The notes under the pieces are model-generated. The model worked only from the letters and a program-made list of their open reading frames with translations. It did not search any database and was not told the origin of the DNA. A DNA stretch of 64,000 bases. Origin: Echinostoma caproni (taxonomy: Eukaryota > Platyhelminthes > Trematoda > Plagiorchiida > Echinostomatidae). Location: positions 88,740 through 152,739 of the forward strand of contig UZAN01039518.1 of NCBI GenBank assembly GCA_900618425.1, in the 5' to 3' direction. The position numbers and the translations under genes are program-made. This document shows positions 22,311 through 34,389 of this stretch, piece after piece. Numbering within the stretch: the first letter of the stretch is position 1; each line of letters starts with the position of its first letter.

Positions 22311-25180
22311 TTCAGTGACAAGTGTACACAGTAGAAGAAGTCATGAAACTTTTAAAAAATCCTGTAAAATCCTGCTGCATGTGATCCAGGATGTGATGAA
22401 GGTGGTATAGTAGATTTATGACATATATTCATGCGATAGGGAACACATCAATATTAGGACCTCTTTGAAGGATGACAACGAAAGGAAGTTAATTTTGCGT
22501 ACAGTGGATCAGAGAGAGGCATGTCTAACGACGAACAATCTTTCTGTAAGAGATTAGAAAACTACGGCAAATGAGCAATAAAATAAAACGGAAAAACCGC
22601 ACTGATACATAAATACGGAGATAAACGACTGTTGATTTCGGAAATGATGAAGTTTACGAATTTTGAACAAAAGCCGTCAAAGTTGGGTGGCGATACGTCA
22701 AGTGTGAGAGGTCCAATGAATATTTCCATCGATAAAACCCCCAGGTATTTGAGACAGCTTACTGGGAATACCGATTTTAGAGCTAATCAACACCGGAGCA
22801 TATGAAAAAGAAAGTATTAACGTATAAAGTAGAATCAAACGCAAGTAAATGACCAAGAAATACACAACGCACATATTTTGCAGAGTCCTTTCAAAAGACT
22901 TGGTAATTTGATGTGCAAGTGAGGAAACCACATCTAGTGTGCACTCATTTCATTTCTCGGCAAACTGAAGAGGGCCCTACGAGACATGAACAGAAGACTT
23001 GGTGCATGTAAGAATAAGAACACGTTCTGCTAGCTTAAGATCAACAAAAGTTAAAGCGGCAAGACGGGAGTGTTTTGTTAGAACAGTAGAGTTCGAGGAT
23101 GTGGGAATGGGAACATTTTATGACGGTCTCTAACAGTCTGATATGGAGCAGAGATTTAGAGAGCGCTTAAGAATGATGCTAATTTCTCAGTAAAAGAATA
23201 GACTCTATGTTTCCAGAGGGACTATGAAAGACCACCGGGACCAACATCAGACGTGATTTTCGTGGCACACAAAAGCTGGAATCTTTCATTTTTCGATACA
23301 GTCGCTACTTAAACGGCATGAGCTAAAGCAAATGTCATAATCGCATTATTTGATTGGCAGATAAATACGGACTTGTCACATTCCAAACCCATTGTACAAT
23401 CCAAAGTTCTTGCTTCGGTCCCCTAAAGCAATTTTGTAACTTGCAAAATTCGCCCACTATTGTCCTAGTGCAAAATCTGGGTGGTGCACAACACAGAAAG
23501 GTAATTGACTTCAAATTTCATCAGGTTGAAATCACGGTTAACAACCGCTGAGTCTTTAGAATTGTACGATCGCTCGTTTTCTGATTTAAATCAAGAAAGG
23601 AGGTTCTATTCTACGCTTACAGACAAACAAAATTTCGAAGGGGCATCATAAGTAACAGATGTGGTTGAATGTTTTGTTGAATTAGCTGACTGCATTACGT
23701 AACGAAGGACAGGAGGAAAACAACGAAGAAACAACGTTACTGGAACGCGTAAGAAGAAGAGTGATCCTAGGTGAGGGATTACGAAAGTGAACGATGAATT
23801 GGTTGGTATTTGTAAGTACATTGTTAAGGGGACGGGAGTATAGTGTGGGTCTTGTGAGGATCAAAACGTGATCATCATCAGAAACAGGTACTGTGAGTGT
23901 AAAGGCAAAATAGTAATTAGTAATCAACTTCACTAAAAATGAATCGCCTCCTGTGATGGATAGGGAAATATCAGTTAGGCCAAACGAGGTTATACGATAA
24001 GTGAATGGATACTTGATTAAAGTCACCAACAACAATGTGGAGACTATCGTCTAACAGGGGAAACAAAGGATGGTATGAATGCATCAACGAACGATGAAAG
24101 TTGGGACGGAGTAGAAAAAGAATCTATGCAAAAATGAACTATGACGGTGATTCTATATCGCAAAAATATATGAAAACATTGAATAAATAAACAGTCGGTG
24201 TCCTTTGTCGAATAATCAAAGAAAATCGCAGATTTGTGACTTCTAGAGGAGTTGCTGCAAATGATCACTCCACTCCATTCCTTGTTTAGTCGGGGGAATA
24301 AAGATAAATTGCTGATACAGATTGCATCTAAGATAATCTATTCATTCAGAAGTATTTGTGGCCCTTTGGTCGTAAAACTCGGCAAATATCAGTTCAGGTG
24401 AAAGAACGCCATTTACGGTGAATTAGAATCTATCTTTAGTGCAATCAGCACACAACGCACAATACGCCCATCAGTATGGACCCCCCGAAGACCACTCAGT
24501 TAATCAGCTGATCGAAGAGGTTCTGTACATATCCGTGACGATTCTCTTCAGACATACTGCAGATATGGGTCACCGCCTAGACCTCAATCGATCATTTGGG
24601 TATTTTTAGCAAGTGTCTCCAAATAGATCTAAACCTGTCGGACAACTGCCAAGGCGATTGGAACAGACCATTTTGATCCTCAGTTCAGGTCCCCAGCTTC
24701 CCACCACAGATATTTTTAATAGAACACAATGAGGCTAACAAGACTTGTTTTTAGTGATTAGCCTCTTATGGCTACTACATCACAATTTATATAACTCGGT
24801 TAAAATACGGAAGGGCGAAGATATTACTTACAAAGAATAACAATATTAATCAACGTGAAGGAGTATAGATAATGTCTACTGTTTCCAGTCTGGTGTTTAG
24901 TCCGAATTTGCCCAAGATTGGGTGGGGCGGATGAAAATGGGATGCATGGAAGACCATTGGACACACAATATCTTCACAAATTCTTTTTGAGCACACAAGG
25001 GTGGATTGTGAATGTGAATTCCCACTGCCAGGATGCGATGTTTAATCCACTTAGATTGTTGTTCACAAACCTGGTATAGGGGACGAAACGCTCTGGCCAG
25101 GTCAACTAAATTATCGTAAAATATTCCCATTGATACATAAGAATAAAGTTATTTTTTCTTATGCATCAAATAAATTACCT
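22311..25180. other. Unassigned sequence
   Basis: No gene or repeat family was recognised. The longest open stretch is 117 codons on minus (23682-24035), low complexity and without similarity. Confidence 0.4.
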
Positions 25181-25560
25181 GACTCAACAAGGTGTGAACA
25201 GATTGCGCTCGTAATTGACTTTGTCACCCCAGTTTGTAACCAAGTCGGGCGATGCTCACGAACTCAAGTGATTGCTTGTGCGACCAATATACCTTGTTCC
25301 ACAGGAACAAGTGAAGGAGTAAACACAGAATGAGATCCCAGAAATAGAAACTTTATATTTGAGCTGCAGCCTTATGGCCGATTTGGATGCTAATGTGACA
25401 CGTAATTTCGTTGCATGGAAAGTTTGACTGGTCGCTCTTGTCAACATTCAAGTAACTGTTTCCGGCACAGTGTCACCCGTAAATGGCAGTTTTAAGTAAA
25501 GGTATTTCTTTTCTAATCCAACAATTTCCCCTTTTTTGCCTGGCGTTTTAGTATGCTGCC
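25180..25560 (-). mobile_element. Penelope-like element fragment: linker and GIY-YIG endonuclease
   Basis: The minus strand from 25560 reads KKYLYLKLPFTGDTVPETVT (matching the linker of the element at 11.2 kb), then after a stop FHATKLRVTL and SFCVYSFTCSCGTRYIGRTS, then after a frameshift EHRPTWLQTGVTKSI and CSHLVESG. The endonuclease CxC and YIGRT blocks are intact. Two breaks disable the frame. The reverse transcriptase half is absent. Confidence 0.8.
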
Positions 25561-26340
25561 CATCAACCACAGATATCAACACGACAGGACAAGAACTGAG
25601 TGAGACCAATGATCTTATCACACTGTTTTAGACGACTGCTCCTCATTGTCACCTCGTACACAAACATACACGAACGCAGTTACACCAACCAAAGATTGCT
25701 TTGTGAATTGTCACTTTTGTCCAAGGAGTACCATTTCGAAAACGGTTGTTTGCCCGATTTTGCTCTCCTCCTTTCACTGTGGGTATGTTTCATCTGTTAC
25801 TCAAGGTATATTCACTCATGTATCCTTTTGCTACCTTGACTGACACTGAATTAGTCACATATCATATGTGCAATAAACAAATGGCTTCTTCGTTTAACCA
25901 AAAACCAGTTTAGAACTTACTTTCGAATTAGGTAAATGACTAACACGGAGAAATTCCATTTATCCACCCACGGTAGTCAGGGGTGATCCAATTGCGATAC
26001 CGAGTCCGTAGGGTGATAATCGTAAAGTGTTCACCCTCTCCATCGCCTGATGCATGCTCCGACAAGTCCATCCGGTATGATTTAGCTGTTTCACCACATG
26101 CTTGAACTAGTTGTACAGTGTGCGCACCTCAAGTGCGAGAAATGAGGAGCACTCATGTGGTGGGTGAGTCATTAAAAACAGTAGCCAAGTTACTGGTTGA
26201 ATTGATCATAGTGGATACATTATTTTCGTCGAATTAACCTAAATCAATCTCAGATAACAGAGTGTGTCAGTTTTGCTAATAAAGATTCACACATAGCTTT
26301 TTTAGAGAATGGGCATTGGCTGAACTCATTTGATTATTCA
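25561..26340. other. Unassigned sequence
   Basis: Nothing recognisable beyond short open stretches. Confidence 0.4.
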
Positions 26341-26344
26341 TAGA

Positions 26345-26525
26345 CACCAGCCATTGTTCCAATCCTTCGGAGCTCGTTAATTCCCGGTGATAAATTGACT
26401 GAGTCATTTCATCAAGGTGTAACTGTCGATTGTTGTGTTGAGCTCCGACCAGACGGTTTGTTATTCAGGTCGGCTGGGTTAAAAAGGTACTCCCCAAGGA
26501 CGAAACAGTTGTCCAGTGCTGCTTG
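26345..26525 (+). repeat. Hammerhead-like repeat remnant
   Basis: At 26491-26520 the plus strand reads TCC, loop CCAA, GGAC, then GAAACAGTTGTC and CAGTGCT. This matches helix II, the GAAA side of the core, a two-base-pair helix III, the GTC cleavage triplet and the 3' strand of helix I. The CTGATGA half of the core is missing. A second, weaker block at 26388-26430 (ACTGAGTCATTTCATCAAGG) has the same order of words. This is probably a decayed copy of the hammerhead repeat family. Confidence 0.5.
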
Positions 26526-26529
26526 AAGG

Positions 26530-29500
26530 GAATCACACATATTTCCGTTGAAAACAATCCGCGTGCTGTGCATTCAGAAGCTTACAAAAGTAGAGGCAAG
26601 CCTATGGAATATTCGATGCAATAAGCCCATAAGTCTGGTCCGCGAATATAACACTTAAGATAAACCGTCTAGTACAGACCCAAAACACGTAATTTAAAAC
26701 AAAGTCTGTTCTTCTTTCGAAAGAATCAGAATTGGTCGTCAGAGATCTCAAAATGTTGTTGATATGTTTAGCAAGTATACATGGGATCCAGCATTCCGCT
26801 ATTACTGTGAAACATCGTGAGAAACTGAGGCCATCAATGGACGTGCATCAAAATAATACTCACATATGATACCAATGGTAACGTACCACAATATTATTCT
26901 GTGCACCTATTATACAGTTATGCGCAAAAAAGGACATTCGGAAATCCAAACTGCTTATTCCCAATTAAAGTACATATTCAACCATCAAAATTTTAAGTTG
27001 ACCTCCAAAACCATGAACGAGACACACCTTAATTGACACTGACTGAGCAAGTACGGCTGCGCTCCCACGTGTATACCCGAGGGATTTGCAATAAATACCT
27101 CCGAAGAATTCGTTGCAGTGGTAAATATTGATTGAAAGAAGGCTACTGTTGTGGTGTGTACGAGTGAATAGATTAGTAAACAACGAGGTTCATCCATGGG
27201 AATATTGATTTCGTAAAATCTGCCCGTGTTGTCTGTCTGTGGGCACACAAACACACTTGCTCACTCAGTCTCACTTGAATTGCGTCCGCTCATCAACACT
27301 AAGAAGCAACACACATTTGCTTTTCCGGTCGACCGCGTACTTTAATCGGGAATACAAAATAATTTCTTAAGAAACTTTCACCCATACCTGTACAAACACT
27401 TCGATGAATTCCTCTCTTATTTCCGGCCTGTACACACGCATGGACACACACGCAGCCGTACTCAGCAAGTAATTGGGACTTTTTAATCGGGGCTTGTTCT
27501 GCTCCGTAGGACTCGCGACCTACAAACCCCTTGGTCAACGTGCCTCATCTGTGCGGTTTCCATCCCGCTATCCTCCGGTTACATTCGAACCAATGTGAAC
27601 CAATGTAATTAGGTCTTTTGCCGTGGTAGGTTCAAATGCCGTGAATGTAGCCGACGCATAGTCACTTGCGGAGTTTATCTGGGCGAACACAACTCAGGAC
27701 TTATAATCTTTTGTTGTAAACAGTCTTCATTTCATAGCTTCAACCGGTAAGCATATGAGCATGCAAGGGCATCTCGTTTGATGCTCTAATCCAGGCAATT
27801 CCTGAAATTTGTGGGGAATAGTTTACACTTTGCCTTTGCTAATCTTGCCACACCAATTCCACACTTTTGGCCTAGTGACTGCAGGTAAAACCACCGTTTC
27901 TCATTCCGTTCTCATATCAGTTCACCGAAAGCAGCACCTTAGGCAGAAATAGTCGAATCTGGCTATTATTTGAGACTGGCCTGGAAGGAATACAAGCCTG
28001 ACTGCCCAAGGTTGTGCTTCTACTGAGGCTCTCTGATTGGGGGTGAAGTGGTTTGATCAAAGTGTGAAATGAGGTTCCAGTGATGTTAACAAATAATTAA
28101 AGTGGAAAGGAGTTGTACCAGGTATTAACACAAAAAATGCCTTAATTTCTCACTGGCGAATCTTTACATCTCACTCCCAACTCAGTATCAATAATGTGAT
28201 TTGTAGCAAACTGATACCAAAAGGCTGAGGATGGCTTATGCAATACAGTACACTATTTTAAAGGAAGAGGGGATATTTTATTGACCTTGAGTGTATGCCT
28301 ATATGCAGTTTTACAAAACCTTTCCTGGATTGTTACATATACAGAAATGAGCCGTTCGTGATGCGGTGTCGAACGGTGTGGTTTTCTGGTCGATTAAATA
28401 GCGCTCGCTTTGTTAAGAATGACTCGTCAAAATAATCGACCTCCATGTCGCATATACGTGCACACAAATACGGGTGTACCTACACAAAGGCTGTTTCGAC
28501 TGCACAGTCATATTGTGGTCTCTATCAATACGTAGCTCGGCACCTCAGCTCCACTCCCCTCAAACACACACACACGACTTTCGATTAACGAAATGATTCA
28601 TGGGCTGTACCATGTAGCACCAAAGCAGTCCAAACGTGCACATGTTGGGACAAACTCTAATCCATTCTGGTCTGTTGTGCGTAGACGTGTCTAACGAGCC
28701 CAGACGTGTTTTTAAACTAGCTCGATGTAAATCTATGGCCCAGGCGGATGCACCAATTATTCGGACACTTGTCGATAACATTGCATCGAATTATATCGCC
28801 GTACAATTCCTCGTCGGAGGTGCCCGAAAATGAGGATATATGATGGCTGAACCCGATAAATCTACTACCATTTATCTGTGTAATTAATTGAAGAGGGAAT
28901 CGGATCGCTCTTGGACTAAACAAGATAGTTTTCACATCGCTAAATCAGATGCAATAGAATGATATTGGCCACAGTCAAATTACCGTTTTTAATTTCCAAT
29001 GAAACGTTTCACGGTTCTCATGATTGAGTCTCACGAACAAGTGACTAAATTCGCTAAAATTTCACCTTTAATTCAACGTGGTTGACCCAAATTATGCATG
29101 CCCGAAAAATTCATGCGACGGCCAATCGATTGCCTTAGTTATTCCAATAAGCCATGTATGCAAAACATGGTCAATAGGACTTAGACTATTTTGCATGCAT
29201 CCGGAAGAAGTGCGTTTTCCAATGCGTTTCTACTGAGGAATTCCTAATAACGGCCTTTGCATGTTGGGACTGTCTTGCTAAAACTAGAGAATGAACATTC
29301 AATATCTGTGTTTATGGTCAAGTCGATGAGCCGTGGCTACTCAGTTCATCTAAGAGACCTGGAGAAGTGTGATTTTATGGGTTGTCTTCAGAATACTCTG
29401 CTCTCTAGGATTACCGGTTGAAGCAATGGGATGTACCGGACAGTTTGAATGTGGTCCAATTGACTGGACGTTGGGCCTCAAGACAGTGCAGCTTTTGCAC

Positions 29501-29680
29501 ACCCTGCTCAGTACATCGTTCGGATTTCGTCTGGCCACGGGCTTATGACGTGATTTCTCAAGCAAAAACGCCTGTTTCCAATCGTTCAACCTCGTTGTGT
29601 ATCGCCCACGATTCAAACAATCATTTGATTCTTTTATCAGAATTATGTCATAAAAAGATGTCTGAGTCATCCGGATGTGC
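26530..29680. other. Unassigned sequence
   Basis: Open stretches up to 115 codons (29418-29765, plus) were seen with no recognised family. A (CA)n run lies at 28562-28574. The stretch 26985-27010 shares the word TTGACCTCCAAAA with 51060-51075, but no extended match was seen. Confidence 0.4.
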
Positions 29681-29682
29681 GT

Positions 29683-29704
29683 ACAATTACAATTACAATT
29701 ACAA
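29683..29704 (+). repeat. (ACAATT)n short tandem repeat
   Basis: Three and a half units of ACAATT are present. It may be the 3' tail of a LINE whose body is not recognisable upstream. Confidence 0.8.
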
Positions 29705-30439
29705 GTATATAGAACGCGTAATATTCTTTACGCTGACGCCTATATCCAAACATGTATACGAGTGATTTTTAACCAGTAGACATGAACAGGGTTAGAAGGA
29801 TTTGTGAATACTTCGGTACAGGGAACCTACACGGTATACAAAAATTGAGGCACACCTATTCACTTTGTGAAGGCTTTTGGTGACGGGAAAGTGAAATATC
29901 TGCCCAACCCCTTGCCTACCTGCCGACCCAAATTATTCGTCATATCAATCCAAATCCGCCAATGTACATCGATATCTGCAAGGATGATGAGAATCAGGCG
30001 TTGTTGTTTAGGCTAAGCTCAGCTCGGAGGTCACGTGTTCATTTTCTAACATCTTATCCTCATTTTCTCACTATTTTGCTACCCTAAGCAATCAACCACA
30101 GCCATCTTCCTGAAAACTAATTGCGCAGTTTTCACTCTAAATAATAGAATTGCTACCATTAAATGTGATATTCTCTTTACGAAAGTGATTATGTGAAAAG
30201 TATGAAGTGACTCGGAGAACACATGTTCATTAGATTCCATTGTAATGCGCCAAACCTTTATACTATGGGTACACTTCACTTGCATATGTTGGTGGCAGTG
30301 TTCTGTAAGTGAAATGGTTCCAGTTAAGAAATGCCTAATTTACACCACTGCACTAGGTGTATTTATCTTTCAGTACGCGAAGTGGCCAGCATAACCGATT
30401 CCTTAAGGTCAGCTCAAGATAACCCAGAGGTTCCAACAG
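29705..30439. other. Unassigned sequence
   Basis: No gene, RNA or repeat was recognised. Confidence 0.4.
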
Positions 30440-30530
30440 GTGGAGATATTTGTGGACAGCTGTTTCATCCTCTTTGGGACTCTACAGTATTGCCTACGTT
30501 TGTGTCCCTGTCAGGACTCGGGCCAAACTT
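30440..30530 (-). repeat. Pol III-type repeat with near-complete hammerhead core
   Basis: On the minus strand a B-box-like GGCCCGAGTCC (30524-30514) precedes CTGTAGA (30487-30481), GTCC, loop CAAAGA, GGAT, then GAAACAGCTGTC ending at 30455. Helix II can pair fully (one G-U). Helix III is the two-base-pair form with an AGCU loop, and the GUC triplet is present. The core differs from CTGANGA by A6 to T, since position 7 is free. The flanks do not form a good helix I. Activity is therefore doubtful. Confidence 0.6.
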
Positions 30531-32420
30531 ACTATTCTAAAATGTTCCAACGGTTGCCTTACGATAAGGGACCAACGGGAAAAGTTTTCTCGACAAAATA
30601 TATTATCGAATAATTAGTTATGGGTCGTTAGACGACTGACGATAAGAGTGATTTAGTTCTTATTAAATTTCAAATCTATTGTGCAGAAGGACTAAAGCGG
30701 CAAATCACATACTAATCGGGCGAGGACAGAGGAATTTTACTGACAGTGGTGGGGTTCAAAAACACGACTCTCACCTGATTCCTATAAAACTATGTTCTTT
30801 AATCTTGATATGAACCTCAGAGAGGCCCGAAAAATGAACATAACCATAGGTGATGCTACAATAACTAAGGATCAATTTGCACACAGAACAAAATTAACGT
30901 GAACCCTTTTGGTCAACAAAAACAAAAACGACAACTATGAGTACTCACTAAATTGTTTACTGGTTGTTGTGAGGCCATGGATATTGATCGCAACTAGATC
31001 ATGCCCTAGTGTGTGACGAGATCACGCGATTCTGCCTCTGACGGACGGAGGCGTTTATATCTGGTTGATTTCACATGGATTTATTGGTTTTGGCTTCATT
31101 TATATCGAGCTATTTGCGGCCGCATTCTCATGTTCGAGACTGTTACGAGAAACAGAGGAGCGCTCAAGACAAATTCACCAAGAATGAACTGAAAATAATC
31201 TTTTTTATGTTTACCAGTATAAAGGATTGGTTTCACATAAAATCATCCAATAACGTTCGATGATGAGTGACCTTTTATCAGTTTTTAATTGTAACCAAAC
31301 CCCAATAAGCACTATGATTGATCAAACGGGTCAGATAAATTGATATCATTTTTAATCATGGCATCACCTGATCGGGTTATGTCCGAGCTGTACCTCAGAA
31401 GACGGGAAATCTCACATTTTATTATTATTATTATCTCCAAGTTAATTTAAATCGTGATCCAAATTATAAGGCGTCTTGTTTTAGCCTTCATTTTGCATGG
31501 CCGGGCTGATGGGCTCCTGTTATTTTCTTTGGTCAGTTTCACGCGCATATTACATTCACTTCTTTCAGCTTTTAGCCGAACACATCATAAGGACATAACG
31601 CAACAAGTAGCACCGTAAAGCGCTCAAAACCATCATCTTGTAAGATTCCGTGACCATTTCGGTCCCTCTACGTAATAATCTGAGTGATCGTCTTTGTTGT
31701 TCATTCACCCGGTCTACAAAAAAGTATTGCATCAGCGCCGCTAAGTTACTTCACTTATTTCCGTTTCCACCCAAGCCATCAATATCACTTGAACACCTGG
31801 AAATGTACCAGAAAATAAGCTTGAATATGGTTTCTTATTCCACTTTAACTTATGGAAATGGCTGCATGTCAAAAAGTTATAATTTGTACCGTATAAAGGC
31901 ACTCCACCTCTGAAGGTTTTGCTTATTTAAACCAAGTTATGGTCAACGATCTTCTCGGCAAAGTCCGTAATGAGTGTTGAATACTGTTTATGTTATTCCA
32001 CTCCACAGCTAAGGAGGACTGTGATTTGTAATTTTAGGGCAACATCATTCCTTCCTGATAGACCCTTCGGGTAGGCATGAATCAAATGTTTCTCTTGGGT
32101 TTCAGTGTGTGTTGCTTTTGTTTTGCATTTTTTGAAAACACTTTCTCGGACTGTGCTATGAAACTTTATTCTCCTGTAGTTAACGCTTGTTTTGACGATT
32201 GAGTATTCATCCATCGATTACTTGACTTCATGCTTTTTCCCGTGCCAAACAGTCAAAGAGGTAAATCCCCCAGTTACAATGACCTACTGTTCGGTTGTAG
32301 GGACAGGCAACCAAAGCTCTGGGACTTGGATTAGCGAAATACATTACCTTTAATAGAACGGACATGGTATTGAGCCGAAATTCAGCAAAGCTCTCTGCAT
32401 ATGATGTTTTTCTGGTACCA
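30531..32420. other. Unassigned sequence
   Basis: No gene was recognised. A short (ATT)n array lies at 31418-31434. Confidence 0.4.
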
Positions 32421-32477
32421 TTATTATTATTGGTAGTAGTAGTAGTCGTAGTAGTAGTAGTAGTAGTAGCAGTAGTG

Positions 32478-32535
<58 letters not shown>

Positions 32536-32536
32536 C

Positions 32537-32578
<42 letters not shown>

Positions 32579-32590
32579 TATAGTAGTAGT
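32421..32590 (+). repeat. GTA/TAG trinucleotide microsatellite
   Basis: About 170 bp of nearly pure GTA repeats with a few interruptions (GTC, GCA, GTG, TTA). One frame gives a poly-valine open stretch (32364-32642), which is a by-product of the repeat and not a gene. Confidence 0.95.
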
Positions 32591-32603
32591 CAGGTTCGAT
32601 CCC
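32591..32603 (+). promoter_or_regulatory. B-box-like sequence beside the microsatellite
   Basis: AGGTTCGATCCC immediately follows the GTA array and fits the pol III B box (GGTTCGANNCC). No A box survives upstream, where the microsatellite lies, so this looks like a SINE remnant in which the array expanded. Confidence 0.4.
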
Positions 32604-33689
32604 TATCCAGACCAGGTGCAGTCGTGGACCGTTGTAAATTGATCTAGAATTTTCTTTTGTGTTAAGTTTAGCCTATTGCAGCTAGGATTGGGACATTCGG
32701 GTAAAAATTGTATTTCGTTCCCGTTCATCAGATTAAAAGTGCATTTGATCTAGGAAACAAAACAATTATACAGAATGTTTATGTGATACAGGTTTGCTGG
32801 CATTCACGGATAACGTGACCTCCACATAAAGCACTCAGCTGTTGGTATACCAGAGATAGGCCAGTTAGTCAATCATGGTTCGCGTTATTTACAGTCTTTC
32901 TGTCCTCCACGTCGGAATTGCATACGCGGCATGATACAGTTGTTTCCTTCCCGCAGGAAACAATCAGCAATACATCCTATCGACTAGGTATGATGGACTG
33001 AGACCCATTTGAACCATTAGTCAAGGTGAATGCTACTTTAGCTGAACAGATTGGCTCACCGCGGATTGCACCACCGGGGAAACTATTTTACATGGGCCTT
33101 CGACGTCAGTGTATCTACATTCCCCTTTGATCAGTTTGAAATCTTCACTCATATGTAGCTTCACATGAAGTATATTTTCGACCTGGCACAATCTTCACGA
33201 CCTACCGGCTTTTCAGCAGCTCTGCCATGTGAACCAGCAGTTTTGTGTGAATGTGACCGTAGTGGTGGGACCCAGGATTGGAGTTAAACTTCAAACTATA
33301 ACTTTGTAGCCCCGAAATAAATGATTCTTGGATTTTGACTGTTTGATAGCACATAAGTTTACTAATCACTGACCAGCTCCTTTTACTCGTTTATGTGACT
33401 CTCTGAGGGCAGTGAAATAGTTGACGTGACAGTTAGTTCTGCGGCAATCGTCTCTCGTCGTCTCGTTTATGGTTCATATTATTGTTTGTCCTCAAATATC
33501 CATTCCCGATGAATAGTCCGCTAATATCCCTTGAGATTTCAGGAAAGGTTTTTTAATCAACTGGCTATTTTTCAGCAAAATTTTATCACCGAAATCCACT
33601 TCGGTTGTACTGTAACCGTCGGGTTCACAAGCAAGGTTTCATGAGAGGAAGGAGAATTTTATTTTATTCATTGATAAAATCGACGTGCA
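32604..33689. other. Unassigned sequence
   Basis: No gene was recognised. A perfect 9-bp stem with a 6-base loop (TTGTTTCCT and AGGAAACAA) lies near 32939-32962. Confidence 0.4.
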
Positions 33690-33853
33690 AATGAGGAGTG
33701 AGCCGAAAGACTAGGAAGAAGTGTACAACTGTTTCCACTTAGTTGGGTCTTAATAGCAGTGCGAATCCATTAACCCCGATGGGGATGGAACCCTAGTCGT
33801 CACAAGTAGAACGCAAGTATACTACTCACTCGTCCACAGGGCAACTGGTTAGA
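33690..33853 (-). repeat. Pol III/hammerhead repeat, minus copy of a head-to-head pair
   Basis: The minus strand holds the B box GGGTTCCATCCCC (33793-33781). After about 20 bases comes a hammerhead-like block: GCACTGC, TATTAAGACC, loop, GTGGAAACAGTTGTAC (33762-33721), and then TTCCTAGTCTTTCGGCTCA. Upstream of the B box, the stretch resembling ACTTGCGTTCTACTTGTGAC also occurs in copy 1 at 4.5 kb, so the tRNA-like head is shared. The core has two changes (CTATTAA for CTGATGA). Confidence 0.75.
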
Positions 33854-33985
33854 CCGCTATCAGTCAGGTTCCGGGTTCAATCCCCAGTTGGGTCTATAGA
33901 TTCACGCTGCTGGTGAGACTCGACCAAGTGTGAACAGCTGTACAGTGCTTCCTAGCTTTTCAGCTTACGCCTCATTGAAACGACG
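33838..33985 (+). repeat. Pol III/hammerhead repeat, plus copy of a head-to-head pair
   Basis: The plus strand has an A-box-like ACTGGTTAGACCG (33844-33856), a good B box in CCGGGTTCAATCCCC (33871-33885), and a hammerhead-like block at 33903-33951 ending in CAGTGCTTCCTAGCTTTTCAG. The core reads CTGGTGA (A6 to G), GAAA is altered to TGAA, and the cleavage base is A, so it should be inactive. It abuts the minus copy almost directly, with their pol III heads facing each other. Confidence 0.75.
33903..33951 (+). ncRNA. Degenerate hammerhead ribozyme motif
   Basis: Helix I pairing CACGCTG with CAGTG, core CTGGTGA, helix II GACT/AGT around CGACCA, and helix III ACAGCTGT are recognisable. Two core bases and the cleavage base differ from the consensus. 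Confidence 0.5.
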
Positions 33986-34389
33986 AGTTCATCATAAAAT
34001 AAGGTTATGTTTGCCTTTGTTAAATGTTTTACAGTCAAAATGGACATGGCGCCAGATCAAGTGACTAAAGGAGCTCTACATTCCACAAAGGTTGTGGGTG
34101 TGAATAAGTCTACCCTTGAATGAGCAATTTCAATTTTGCCGCTTTACGGAATTGATTACGCTGGAAAATTGGAAGTGCTCCTCATAAACTTCTTCAGGGT
34201 CAAGCACTTTAGATGCATAATGGATGCGTATTTATTTCTGATCTGCTTACCAATGGAGCATTATGATGATCCTAGCTTACGGGATGACGCAAACCACGGA
34301 GAGACACGTTGCGGTTTCCGGACAACTGTGATGAGTCAGCCTTCTCAAGGGGCGCCAGCCAGGCGCCTACGCGTTTTAGTTTCTGGACA
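33986..34389. other. Unassigned sequence
   Basis: An 89-codon open stretch (34136-34405, plus) ends here without recognised similarity. GGGGCGCCAG and CAGGCGCC around 34349-34366 form an imperfect palindrome. Confidence 0.3.

Noticed and set aside
25187..25207. GACTCAACAAGGTGTGAACAG looks like helix II and core of the hammerhead repeats
   Set aside because: On the minus strand it encodes CSHLVESG in frame with the PLE endonuclease downstream block, so it is PLE coding sequence.
28478..28530. Antisense GTCGAAACAGCC preceded by TTGATAGAGACC, a hammerhead-like order
   Set aside because: The core has an extra base, helix I does not pair and there is no GTC cleavage triplet at the right place.
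32364..32642. 92-codon poly-valine open frame
   Set aside because: Produced entirely by the GTA microsatellite.
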